Below, piece by piece: positions 7,526 through 15,056 of a stretch of 40,893 nucleotides of DNA; position 1 is the first letter of the stretch, and each line of letters starts with the position of its first letter. Below the pieces are notes generated by a model, which had not been told where the DNA came from, ran no database searches, and worked only from the letters and a program-made list of their open reading frames with translations. A program made the translations under genes and the position numbers. This stretch comes from a virus: positions 1-40,893 of the IMG/VR virus record IMGVR_UViG_3300031569_000014; one strand, written 5' to 3'.

Positions 7526-9354
7526 TAGTTCTTCATTTCGATCATTACACTATATTCTGGCAAATAGCAGTATTCCATTTCACTATTGTAAAGTGTACGA
7601 ATTGCATCATCTAGTGTTTCTACTAACGGCTCACCACCTAAGTTAAAACTAGTATTAAAGATAATTGGCACATTGGTTTGCGCATAAAATTCAGTAATAA
7701 TATCATAATAGTGCTTATTTTGTTTTCTTGTTACAGTTTGTATGCGACATGTTCCATCAACATGTATAATACTAGGAATTAAATCTTGTTTACCTTCTTG
7801 GCAATCCATTGCATACATCATATGCGGACTTTCTTCCAGTCCTCGCATATCAAACCACTCACTTGCATGTTCAGCAAGGATAGTTCCTGCAAATGGACGG
7901 AAATATTCTCTACGCTTAACACTATTAACATGATCTTTACCGTTCGGGTCAGTTGGATCATACATAATACTTCTGTTACCTAATGCACGTGGGCCGTTTT
8001 CACTTTTTCCTTGAAACATTGTTACAATGTTTTTATTACGAATTAGATCAACAACTTTTTTATTATCTGCTTCTACAACTGTTGCTCCGTATTTGTCAGC
8101 AACTTCTTTAATTTCTTCTGCGCTATAATGATATTCAAATCCTTCGTAGATTGTTTCTGCTAACGGACGTACTTTAGTATCTTTAGTTGTTTGATGGTAC
8201 ATCATCATTGCCGCACCGATTGCAGTGCCTGCATCGTTACTAACTGGCTCTACATACAAAGTAATACCTTCTTTTTGTAGCTTATCAAGATACCAATAGT
8301 TAGCAACACAGTTTAGTGCATAGCCACCACTTAGTACAACATTTTTGTTGCCACTCATTTCAACTGCTTTCATAATAAGACTTAAAACTTCTTGTTGTGA
8401 TTCTGTTTGTACAGCATATGCTAAGTCTCGACGGTTTTCTAGTGTAGTTAAATCAACTTTACTATTAATTACGTCTTCTGATGTGTCAAGATAATCATAT
8501 TTCCCTTCATTAATAACAGCCGCATTAGGATATGTTGGAACAACAACATTTCTATCACTTGTTCTCCACTTGCCACCATTGCCATCTGTATATATTGTTG
8601 GAATATTACTATTAGGTTTGCCATATGGAGCAAGTCCCATAGTTTTTCCTGCTTCAATTGGTTGGAAGCCACAATATTGTGTTACTGCTTCATATGCTTT
8701 TACAATACCTGCTGTATCGTCAAGTACTAGTTCGTGATATCCTTCTTCACCTTCTCTATCTGACGGAATATACGGAATACATGTACTTGGGAACGGGCCA
8801 TTTCCGCCTTGATGTTTATACAATGTTTTAAATGCATCGGGATATGCACAATTAAAAATACTTTCAGTTTCCCATGTCATAAATTCATCGTTAAAAATAC
8901 CAGTATTGATATTCATAGGTATAAATGTTCCAGCACCATCAACAACTACTGCTGTTGCTGTTTCCATACCTGATCTATAAAATGCACAAGCCGCATGTAA
9001 CTTATGATGTACACTAGATAGATCAACTACTTGTCTATGTTCGTATTTTCCATCTTGCGAGTATGCGCTGTCTGAACGATCAATTAATCCTAACTTACGT
9101 GCTAGACCAGTATACATGTCTCCACCACTAAAATCAATTCTACTTGAATCTGCTAATGGTTGCGTGTGTGCAACTACCAAATAATCAAGTTTATCAGTGT
9201 AGTCTAAAAATTTAATCATTGCGGCTAGCGGCCCACCGTCATATTTTTTACGTGTTAGTCGTTCTTCTTCGATTGCAAACACAATCTCTCCGTCTTTAAG
9301 AAGAACAGCGCCGCCGTTATGTCCTCTTGTAATTGCTCCAATCCACTGCGTCAT
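7525..9354 (-). CDS. NodU/CmcH-type O-carbamoyltransferase, 609 aa
   Basis: Both domains are present at full family length. The N-terminal ASKHA-type domain has GHNGGAVLL, the metal-binding HHKLH (116-120), VVDGAG (138-142), GKTMGLAPYG (236-245), SGGYALNC (342-349) and SNDAGTAIG (372-380). The C-terminal YrdC-like domain follows SENGPRALGNRS and contains EYFRPFAGTIL and the IIFNTSFNLGGEP block. The enzyme makes carbamoyl-AMP from carbamoyl phosphate and ATP, then carbamoylates a hydroxyl group. Cellular relatives act on sugars (nodulation factors) and antibiotics. In this operon a hydroxyl made by a neighbouring oxygenase, or a sugar hydroxyl, could be the acceptor; this is inference. Ribosome-binding site AAGGAAG precedes ATG 9354. 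Confidence 0.95.
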   Translation of the reverse strand: MTQWIGAITRGHNGGAVLLKDGEIVFAIEEERLTRKKYDGGPLAAMIKFLDYTDKLDYLVVAHTQPLADSSRIDFSGGDMYTGLARKLGLIDRSDSAYSQDGKYEHRQVVDLSSVHHKLHAACAFYRSGMETATAVVVDGAGTFIPMNINTGIFNDEFMTWETESIFNCAYPDAFKTLYKHQGGNGPFPSTCIPYIPSDREGEEGYHELVLDDTAGIVKAYEAVTQYCGFQPIEAGKTMGLAPYGKPNSNIPTIYTDGNGGKWRTSDRNVVVPTYPNAAVINEGKYDYLDTSEDVINSKVDLTTLENRRDLAYAVQTESQQEVLSLIMKAVEMSGNKNVVLSGGYALNCVANYWYLDKLQKEGITLYVEPVSNDAGTAIGAAMMMYHQTTKDTKVRPLAETIYEGFEYHYSAEEIKEVADKYGATVVEADNKKVVDLIRNKNIVTMFQGKSENGPRALGNRSIMYDPTDPNGKDHVNSVKRREYFRPFAGTILAEHASEWFDMRGLEESPHMMYAMDCQEGKQDLIPSIIHVDGTCRIQTVTRKQNKHYYDIITEFYAQTNVPIIFNTSFNLGGEPLVETLDDAIRTLYNSEMEYCYLPEYSVMIEMKN

Positions 9355-9399
9355 AGTTTTATCTTCCTTTGTTATGTTTTAATTTTATTAGTTCGATTA

Positions 9400-10011
9400 T
9401 TAGTCAAAAGTAGGTGTTGGATTATAATTAAAATCAACTACAAATACTTTTCTTTCATTAAGTGTAGGATATGTTCCATGAAATACCCTACCGTCCATAA
9501 TTACCATTTTACCTGCTTGTGTAGGATGTGTACGGTATTGAATAGTATTATCTTCTGTAGGCTGTAATGTAAATAAATTTCCAGCATATGGAAGATTAAT
9601 ATCTGCGTCACAATCATCTAAAAACAATATAGCTGTTAATTGCTTTCCTAGTATATGATCATGTAGTAAACTGTATGCACCCGTTGGATATCTTACACCC
9701 CATGCTTTCTTAAACTGCCCAACATTAATCGGTAATTGTTGTAATTGAAATTTTATAAAACTTTGAAATTCTAGTCTAGGATCAATATCAGTTGGATAAT
9801 CCATATTAGGCTTATAAAATTGGACGCCACCACTGAATCCTGTATTTTTGTGTCCTTCATTTTCGTCTTTAAATAAAGCTAAAAACTTTTTCCACTTAGG
9901 ATAGTAAATATCATCTATAATCCAAGTTTCAATTTGATTAGGCAATACTGCTTTAGGTAGCTCAAGCGGTTCTGTATATGAACTATTTAAGAATTGTCCC
10001 GGATCTGACAT
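9400..10011 (-). CDS. 2OG-Fe(II) oxygenase-like protein, 203 aa
   Basis: A beta-helix oxygenase fold is suggested by YSLLHDHILGKQLTAILFL (His 117 and His 119), followed by GKMVIMDGRVFHGTYPT (distal His 178) and Arg 187 in NERKVFVVDF. The order and spacing fit a 2OG-Fe(II) dioxygenase, but the first motif is H-D-H and either His could pair with the Asp between them, so the exact ligand set is uncertain. It starts directly after the glycosyltransferase stop (TAAATG), so it is coupled to it. It is the first oxygenase of the operon and differs clearly from the other three. Substrate unknown. Confidence 0.78.
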   Translation of the reverse strand: MSDPGQFLNSSYTEPLELPKAVLPNQIETWIIDDIYYPKWKKFLALFKDENEGHKNTGFSGGVQFYKPNMDYPTDIDPRLEFQSFIKFQLQQLPINVGQFKKAWGVRYPTGAYSLLHDHILGKQLTAILFLDDCDADINLPYAGNLFTLQPTEDNTIQYRTHPTQAGKMVIMDGRVFHGTYPTLNERKVFVVDFNYNPTPTFD

Positions 10012-11070
10012 TTATTTTCCGGTCCTGCCTAAAATTTGTGCTGATTGAGAGCCGTGTGTTACACCATTTGAATGGACAACTCCGTGTGTAGGACAAACTT
10101 CACCTTCTTGTTGCTGTGCAACATAGTTACCAGTATATGATCTTGGCTTGCCTAAACGTTTGCGAACACTTGTAATAATCTTCTTAAAACTTTCATCGTT
10201 TAATTCCATTACTTCATCGTTAAATCGTTCAACTGCATCTTCCATTGTAAGTCTAATAGGACTAAACTTGCGTCTACCCTCACCTAAATCAACAATGTCA
10301 AAGTCTGGACTATCAGGATATGAAATATTAATAGGGTAAGTACTGCCAATAACACTTGTACACGTAGTACCGAGTGCTTTTGCCATATGTTGTCCTAAAC
10401 TATCGCACCCAATAAAATGATCTGCAATTTGAATAATGCTAGACCAAACTCTTACATCACTAATTTGTGGAATTGCAATCGGCACTGTCGGAGTTTCTTC
10501 GATTGTAATTGGAAATTCGCTCATTACAACAACAGCATAATCATCACGTAAGTCTTTACAAATACGAATTACATCGTTGAGGTGGAAACTTCTAGAAGTG
10601 CTATCAATTACAAAGTCTCCCATGTTCTCTGCGGTTCTACCAAATGGTTGGAATACTACAACTTTGTCTTTTTTAGTCATTGCTTTAATTTCTTCAATGA
10701 CTTTAAAGCCTTGCACCATTTCTTGCTTGTTCATATGTATTGTTGGGTCTGTTAACTCTCTAAGGCCTTCGTTATTAATTGCAATATCAAATGCCTGTGC
10801 TAAACTACATTTTTGATTATAGTATTCCCAAACTCTATATGGTTCTGGTGAGAAGCAATCCCTGTCTTTAATGTAATCTTTAAACAAGTTTTTATGCCAA
10901 TTGTCGTATGCTAGTTCGTGTAATACAGGATGTCCTTTATAAAAATCCATTCCTCCTTCACAAACAATAATAAAATCTTTGTCTGTTTCGTATAACTTTT
11001 CAAATGCAGGAATAGATGCAACTACTCTGCCGGCGCCACCGTTTATAAAATATGCTTTTTTGCGTGTCAA
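10012..11070 (-). CDS. GT9-like glycosyltransferase (heptosyltransferase-like), 352 aa
   Basis: The N-terminal GT-B half opens with YFINGGAGRVVASIPAFEKL. The C-terminal half contains VVVFQPFGR and IADHFIGCDSLGQHMAKALG (Asp 223, Ser 224, His 228), followed by GSTYP; this is the D-S-x-x-x-H-x-A-x-A-x-G...G-x-T-x-P signature of ADP-heptose:LPS heptosyltransferases. Family members move heptose or a related sugar onto a surface glycan. About 50 C-terminal residues after the fold are polar and Gly/His-rich, with no recognised domain. The start is TTG at 11070, supported by AGGAG six bases upstream and by the absence of an upstream ATG. The gene heads the enzyme operon, behind its own promoter-like AATAAATA and a terminator. 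Confidence 0.85.
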   Translation of the reverse strand: MTRKKAYFINGGAGRVVASIPAFEKLYETDKDFIIVCEGGMDFYKGHPVLHELAYDNWHKNLFKDYIKDRDCFSPEPYRVWEYYNQKCSLAQAFDIAINNEGLRELTDPTIHMNKQEMVQGFKVIEEIKAMTKKDKVVVFQPFGRTAENMGDFVIDSTSRSFHLNDVIRICKDLRDDYAVVVMSEFPITIEETPTVPIAIPQISDVRVWSSIIQIADHFIGCDSLGQHMAKALGTTCTSVIGSTYPINISYPDSPDFDIVDLGEGRRKFSPIRLTMEDAVERFNDEVMELNDESFKKIITSVRKRLGKPRSYTGNYVAQQQEGEVCPTHGVVHSNGVTHGSQSAQILGRTGK

Positions 11071-11092
11071 GGTTCTCTCCTGTGTATAGAAA

Positions 11093-11100
11093 TATTTATT
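11093..11100 (-). promoter_or_regulatory. T4-type late promoter variant, AATAAATA
   Basis: AATAAATA on the minus strand lies 23 nt before the TTG start of the glycosyltransferase gene and just after the terminator at 11134-11169. Position and spacing match the other late-promoter candidates in the window. It would drive the whole enzyme operon at late times. Confidence 0.5.
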
Positions 11101-11133
11101 GGGAGAATAGATTGCTGACAGTAAACGTGGTTC

Positions 11134-11169
11134 AAAAAAAATCCCTGCATAAACTAATATACAGGGATT
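11134..11169 (-). terminator. Intrinsic terminator after gene 11978-11190
   Basis: On the minus strand an AATCCCTG / CAGGGATT stem (11162-11169 with 11140-11147, 14-nt loop) is followed by a run of eight T (11141-11134). It lies 21 nt past the stop of the chaperone-like gene and separates the fibre block from the enzyme operon. Confidence 0.85.
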
Positions 11170-11189
11170 ATAATTTTATTTAAAAAGAA

Positions 11190-11978
11190 CTATTTCTTAC
11201 CAGCGGCTTTTTGACCTGCAACTGCAACATCAACAGCAAATGCGCCATCTCTGTAAGGATCTGCTGGATCACTTGATGGACTTGGGTCTCTCATATCCTT
11301 TGGTACTACTGGAAACATCATAACTGCTTGCCACGGTTCGTATCCACGTGCAGTCATAACTGCTGGATGATCACGTAATCTCTGTCTGTAATCTAACCAA
11401 ACTTGTTGTATCGAATCTGGTGCATCTGTTTGACCAACTTTCGCATCAGTAGCGTGTAATTCGTCGTCTCTTACATCTCTAACTTCTTCCCATGTAAGAT
11501 TCATGTTTGCGCCTGTTGCCGCCCAATCATGAACTCCTAATACAAATTCATTAGTTGTAAAGTCCCATGTAATGTTCCATTCGTCATAGACATCTCTTGG
11601 TTCTATATTAGATGTGTATTCAACGTCTTGATATCCGTCTGGTGCGTCCCAAAGAACTTCCCATTCTCTTTCGCGCCGCATTTGGACACCTGATTCTTTG
11701 CCGGTGTCGTTACCAATTTCGCATAGTAACGGATTGGCTTTGCAATCAACTGTTACTCTCATGATATCAGCGCCAGCAGGTCTTTCTAAATCATTCTTGC
11801 GCCACAGGCACCATCCTGATTCTTTTCCATAGTCATCTGTCGATGGATCATTTTGTACTTCAAAAGTTAAAAATTCTGGACCATCATATGTAAAGGTGCC
11901 AGTACGCCCTTGCGTAAAACTATTTGTTCTCCACTCATCCCATATTGGGTAAGTAAAATCTTGACTAATTATTCTCAT
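11190..11978 (-). CDS. Tail-fibre-assembly-chaperone-like protein, 262 aa
   Basis: Residues 1-160 form an aromatic, acidic, beta-rich region that I do not recognise, with a repeated GKESG element (YGKESGWCLW and TGKESGVQMR). Near residues 190-225 is QQVWLDYRQRLRDHP followed by MMFPVVPKD. This matches the W-x-x-Y/R-R-x-x-L-R-D...P pattern at the end of phage tail-fibre assembly chaperones and tail assembly proteins. The C-terminus is a low-complexity Ala/Gly/Lys tail. The gene comes directly after the three Cys-rich adhesin-like genes, the usual place for a chaperone serving those fibres. AGGAG precedes ATG 11978, and a terminator follows. Function is inferred from motif and position. Confidence 0.65.
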   Translation of the reverse strand: MRIISQDFTYPIWDEWRTNSFTQGRTGTFTYDGPEFLTFEVQNDPSTDDYGKESGWCLWRKNDLERPAGADIMRVTVDCKANPLLCEIGNDTGKESGVQMRREREWEVLWDAPDGYQDVEYTSNIEPRDVYDEWNITWDFTTNEFVLGVHDWAATGANMNLTWEEVRDVRDDELHATDAKVGQTDAPDSIQQVWLDYRQRLRDHPAVMTARGYEPWQAVMMFPVVPKDMRDPSPSSDPADPYRDGAFAVDVAVAGQKAAGKK

Positions 11979-11997
11979 TTTATTCAGCTCCTAAAAC

Positions 11998-12005
11998 TAT
12001 TTATC
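11998..12005 (-). promoter_or_regulatory. T4-type late promoter, GATAAATA
   Basis: GATAAATA on the minus strand lies 20 nt before ATG 11978 and starts 3 nt after the stop of the last Cys-rich gene. It is one base from TATAAATA and at the spacing shared by the other candidates. The chaperone-like gene could thus be expressed as its own short unit ending at 11134. Confidence 0.55.
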
Positions 12006-12007
12006 AT

Positions 12008-12847
12008 TTACATAAAGGTTATTCGAACAACACCCGAACCACCCTGGCCTGATCCACCTGCACAACATTTTGCCCAGTTTCCACAATATGAACTAACGCC
12101 TGGCATGCCGCCACCTGATGGCCATTCAATATGGCATCCACAGTTACACCATGCTTCGTTAGTAGCACTAGTTGACATTTTTCCGATCTTTGGCGGTGAA
12201 CCTGAACCCGAAAATGGATAGTTACAGTGACAGTTACCGTGTCCGTGAATCCATCCTGTTGATCCCATTGCACCAAAATCAGCGCCAAAAATTCCACATA
12301 TATTACAGTTTTCACAGCTAAAATGAGTGTGCCTTGGACCCCATGCGTCTCCATTACACATCCAACCACCACAGCCGCCTACTGTACAAAAATTCGATAA
12401 GTTATATCCGTTTACATAACTTTTACAACCCATACCTGCACCACAAGTGTGTGACTTACCACATGGCCATGAACCACCGGCGCATACACTGTATTGGCAT
12501 CCTGGACTTGTATTAATTGTCTTTGAACCGTAGTTTCCACCAGCACCACCAATAGTAAACGAACAACAGTTACAGCATGTATGACCTGGGCCACCGCCAC
12601 CGCCACTCCAAACTTCAAATGTTACTGTACTTGCACCATCTGGTACACACCAATAACAACATTTACCATTTGCTTGTTCACAACAACCTGATTGTCTAGC
12701 ACACTGATGACATTGCATGCCACGTGCATTGTAGATCCATTGTACTCCTAGGTTATTGCCATTTCCGTGTGCAATATCATCACTAGTTACTGTACCATTT
12801 ACAATACTGTCTGTTGCTACTTTTTTATAACTTGCATATGTTGCCAT
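12008..12847 (-). CDS. Cys/Gly-rich fibre or adhesin protein, third of three paralogues, 279 aa
   Basis: It opens with MATYASYKK, followed by a short fibre-leader-like region. From about residue 40 (YNARGMQCHQC) the protein is crowded with cysteines: I count 30 in 279 residues, many as CC, CxC or CxxC (GCC, KCCYWC, HTCCNCC, CNCGC, KCC). These alternate with glycine runs such as WSGGGGGPG and GGSGQGGSG, and the chain ends in a beta strand VVRITFM. Order and spacing match the two paralogues upstream, except in a variable segment around residues 195-230. No signal peptide or enzyme motif is visible. I infer a virion surface protein stabilised by disulfides or bound metal; the fold is unknown to me. 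Confidence 0.85.
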   Translation of the reverse strand: MATYASYKKVATDSIVNGTVTSDDIAHGNGNNLGVQWIYNARGMQCHQCARQSGCCEQANGKCCYWCVPDGASTVTFEVWSGGGGGPGHTCCNCCSFTIGGAGGNYGSKTINTSPGCQYSVCAGGSWPCGKSHTCGAGMGCKSYVNGYNLSNFCTVGGCGGWMCNGDAWGPRHTHFSCENCNICGIFGADFGAMGSTGWIHGHGNCHCNYPFSGSGSPPKIGKMSTSATNEAWCNCGCHIEWPSGGGMPGVSSYCGNWAKCCAGGSGQGGSGVVRITFM

Positions 12848-12862
12848 TTGTTCTCTTTCCTT

Positions 12863-13699
12863 TTAAGCGAATGTTATTTTGACCATTCCTGATCCACCCA
12901 TATTTCCAGCCGCACAACATTTTGCCCAGTTTCCACAATATGAACTCTGTGCTGATTGTCCACCACCTGCTGGCCAGTTAACATAACATGCACAGTTGCA
13001 CCACGCTTCTGCGTTTGAGCCTGCTGTACGTTTAGCTACAAAGGGTGCCGCTCCTGATTGTTGCCAGTCTGCTGATTTACATTGGCATTGTCCTTGACCA
13101 CCTTTGACGCCAGTTGATCCCATAATTCCAAAGTCTGCTCCAAATATGCCGCAAATTAAACAGTTTGCACATGATTGTGTATGTCTTGGTCCGTGCGCAT
13201 CGCCATTACACATCCAACCACCACATGCACCTGTAGTACAGAAGTTACTTAGGTTATGTCCATTAATATAACTCTTACAACCCATACCTGGACCACATGT
13301 ATGTACCTTTGAACACGGCCATGTTCCGCCGGCACACACACTATATTGGCATCCCGGGCACGTACTAATTGATTTAACAGCATAGTTTCCGCCTGCGCCG
13401 CCTGCTGTGTGCATACAGTTGTTACAACATGTCGCACCTGATCCTGAACCGCCACCGCTCCAAATTTCAAAAATTACTTTTGATGCTCCTGCCGGAACGC
13501 ACCAATAACAACATTTGCCGTTTGCTTGTTCACAACAATCACCTGCGTCAGCACACGCATGACATGCCATGCCACGTGCATTATATACCCACTGTGTGCT
13601 GTACTTATTTCCGGCACTAGCACCTAGTTTTTCGGCAGTAATACTGTTACTGTCGAAATTATCTGCTGTTAGTGTCTTATAACTTGCGTATGTTGCCAT
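12863..13699 (-). CDS. Cys/Gly-rich fibre or adhesin protein, second of three paralogues, 278 aa
   Basis: This is the most diverged of the three: the leader differs (residues 10-35), and the HTCCNCCSF block of its sisters is ATCCNNCMH here, with an extra Cys in STCPGC. I count 30 cysteines. The shared frame includes YNARGMACHAC, EQANGKCCYWCVP, CQYSVCAGG, MGCKSYINGHNLSNFC, GGWMCNGD, ICGIFGADFG and SSYCGNWAKCC. The variable segment near residues 195-225 is GQCQCKSADWQQ here. Start is preceded by AAGGAA. It sits 15 nt from both neighbours, consistent with one transcript and roughly equal expression. Function as for its neighbours is inferred only. Confidence 0.85.
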   Translation of the reverse strand: MATYASYKTLTADNFDSNSITAEKLGASAGNKYSTQWVYNARGMACHACADAGDCCEQANGKCCYWCVPAGASKVIFEIWSGGGSGSGATCCNNCMHTAGGAGGNYAVKSISTCPGCQYSVCAGGTWPCSKVHTCGPGMGCKSYINGHNLSNFCTTGACGGWMCNGDAHGPRHTQSCANCLICGIFGADFGIMGSTGVKGGQGQCQCKSADWQQSGAAPFVAKRTAGSNAEAWCNCACYVNWPAGGGQSAQSSYCGNWAKCCAAGNMGGSGMVKITFA

Positions 13700-13714
13700 T
13701 ATTATTTCCTTACC

Positions 13715-14554
13715 TTATACAAATGTAATCTTCACTAAACCTGATCCGCCTTGACCTGATCCACCAGCACAACATTTTGCCCAGTTTCCACAATAACTAG
13801 ATGTTCCTGGTTGACCACCGCCTGATGGCCAATTAATGTGGCACCCACATGCGCACCAAGCTTCGTTAGTAGCTGTTCCACCCATTGTTCCAATACCTGC
13901 CGCAACTCCTGAGAAACTAGTTTGTCCGTGACATCTACATGTTGTTGTACCAGCTTTCATGCCCATGCCGCCCATCATTCCAAAGTCAGCTCCAAATATG
14001 CCGCATATATTACAGTTTGCACAATCGCTTGTGGCATGTCTTTGTCCCCAAGCATCGCCATTACACATCCAACCACCACATGCACCAGTAGCGCAGAAGT
14101 TACTTAGATTGTGTCCATTAATATATGATTTACATCCCATACCTGCACTACAAGTATGTGACTTACCACACGGCCATGAACCACCAGCGCATACACTATA
14201 TTGACACCCTGGGTTAGTATTAATTGTTTTAGTAGCGAAATTGCCGCCTGCGCCGCCAATGGCGAACGAACAACAGTTACAGCATGTATGACCTGGGCCA
14301 CCACCACCACCACTCCAAATTTCAAATGTTACTTTATAAACATTGTCAGGAACACACCAATAGCAACATTTACCATTCGCTTGTTCACAACAGCCACTGG
14401 TTCTTGCACACATATGACATTGCATGCCACGTGCATTATATACCCATTGAGTTTTACGACACGCTCCTGCACCAGGTGCAAGTTTGTCTCTAGTAATGGA
14501 CCCATCTGGTATACCTGCTGATGTAATTTTTTTATAACTGCTATATGTAGCCAT
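13715..14554 (-). CDS. Cys/Gly-rich fibre or adhesin protein, first of three paralogues, 279 aa
   Basis: The N-terminal 35 residues (SAGIPDGSITRDKLAPGAG) match a common phage fibre leader of the type I-x-D-G-S-I-T-x-x-K-L. I count 31 cysteines, about one residue in nine. Conserved features are HTCCNCCSF, IGGAGGNFATK, the CxxCAGGSWPC region and the C-terminal GGSGQGGSGLVKITF. The WSGGGGGPG element followed by an aliphatic strand resembles glycine-rich tips of phage adhesins. It is the first of the tandem genes, 33 nt after the small fibre gene 15037-14588, with AAGGAA before ATG 14554. It is closer to the third copy than to the middle one. Confidence 0.85.
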   Translation of the reverse strand: MATYSSYKKITSAGIPDGSITRDKLAPGAGACRKTQWVYNARGMQCHMCARTSGCCEQANGKCCYWCVPDNVYKVTFEIWSGGGGGPGHTCCNCCSFAIGGAGGNFATKTINTNPGCQYSVCAGGSWPCGKSHTCSAGMGCKSYINGHNLSNFCATGACGGWMCNGDAWGQRHATSDCANCNICGIFGADFGMMGGMGMKAGTTTCRCHGQTSFSGVAAGIGTMGGTATNEAWCACGCHINWPSGGGQPGTSSYCGNWAKCCAGGSGQGGSGLVKITFV

Positions 14555-14587
14555 TAATAGTTCCTTTAAATATTTCTTGCACAGTTC

Positions 14588-15037
14588 TTATACAGTGAAG
14601 ATTCGCCATCCATAACTATTACCCGAATACACGATATCAAATGCCGCGCCTTCTGTATTAATTGTAAGATTTGCGGCATCGCCTTGAATAAGTCTGCCGT
14701 TGCGTCCTAATGTTAAGTTATTAGAATCAAACGTTTTTCTTAGATCAAAGAATCTAATAATGTCCCCCACTGCCGGTGACCCTGGTAACGTGACAGTAAA
14801 GCCGCCGCCGTTAGTGTCACAGAACAGTTGTTGTCCTGACTGCGCCGTAAATGTTGTTGTAACTGTTACACCATTTAATACCCCTACTGGAAGCCAAGCA
14901 GTACCGTTATATAATTCTAAGTTATTTAACTCAGTATTAAAGCGGATTGCGCCATTGCCAGCATCTGTAACTCTTTGTGCTGTAGTTCCAAAAGGGACAG
15001 TTAAACCTGGTGAACCTACTGAAATTCTTCTACCCAT
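14588..15037 (-). CDS. Small fibre-type protein with knob motif, 149 aa
   Basis: The first half carries the recurring knob motif of this window, VPFGTTAQRV followed by GAIRFNT and LELYNGTAWLPVG. The second half is a beta-rich domain with a QLFCDTNGGGFTVTLPGSP segment, the classic C-terminal element of many phage fibre tips in which a Pro/Gly strand closes the fold. It resembles the knob parts of the 1349 and 1238 aa fibres, but stands alone. It is preceded by a 108-aa small protein and followed by the Cys-rich triplet. Probably a short fibre or fibre tip. Confidence 0.75.
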   Translation of the reverse strand: MGRRISVGSPGLTVPFGTTAQRVTDAGNGAIRFNTELNNLELYNGTAWLPVGVLNGVTVTTTFTAQSGQQLFCDTNGGGFTVTLPGSPAVGDIIRFFDLRKTFDSNNLTLGRNGRLIQGDAANLTINTEGAAFDIVYSGNSYGWRIFTV

Positions 15038-15056
15038 TGTTTTTTCCTATCCTAAA

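Larger units (their letters stand above)
12008..14554 (-). repeat. Three tandem gene copies (Cys/Gly-rich family)
   Basis: Three consecutive genes of 837-840 nt including the stop, separated by 15 nt each, encode proteins alike over almost their full length. The copies differ mainly in the N-terminal leader and in one segment around residues 195-230, so they look like an amplified and diversifying family, not recent identical duplicates. Confidence 0.9.

Noticed and set aside
4168-11070. Complete natural-product biosynthetic gene cluster
   Set aside because: No core synthase, peptide synthetase or precursor-peptide gene with leader is visible, only tailoring enzymes.
12019-14325. Alternative minus-strand frames within the Cys-rich genes (for example 12019-12372, 14104-14325)
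   Set aside because: They are Val/Gln/His-rich shadow translations of Gly/Cys codons, recurring at the same place in each paralogue because the DNA is similar.
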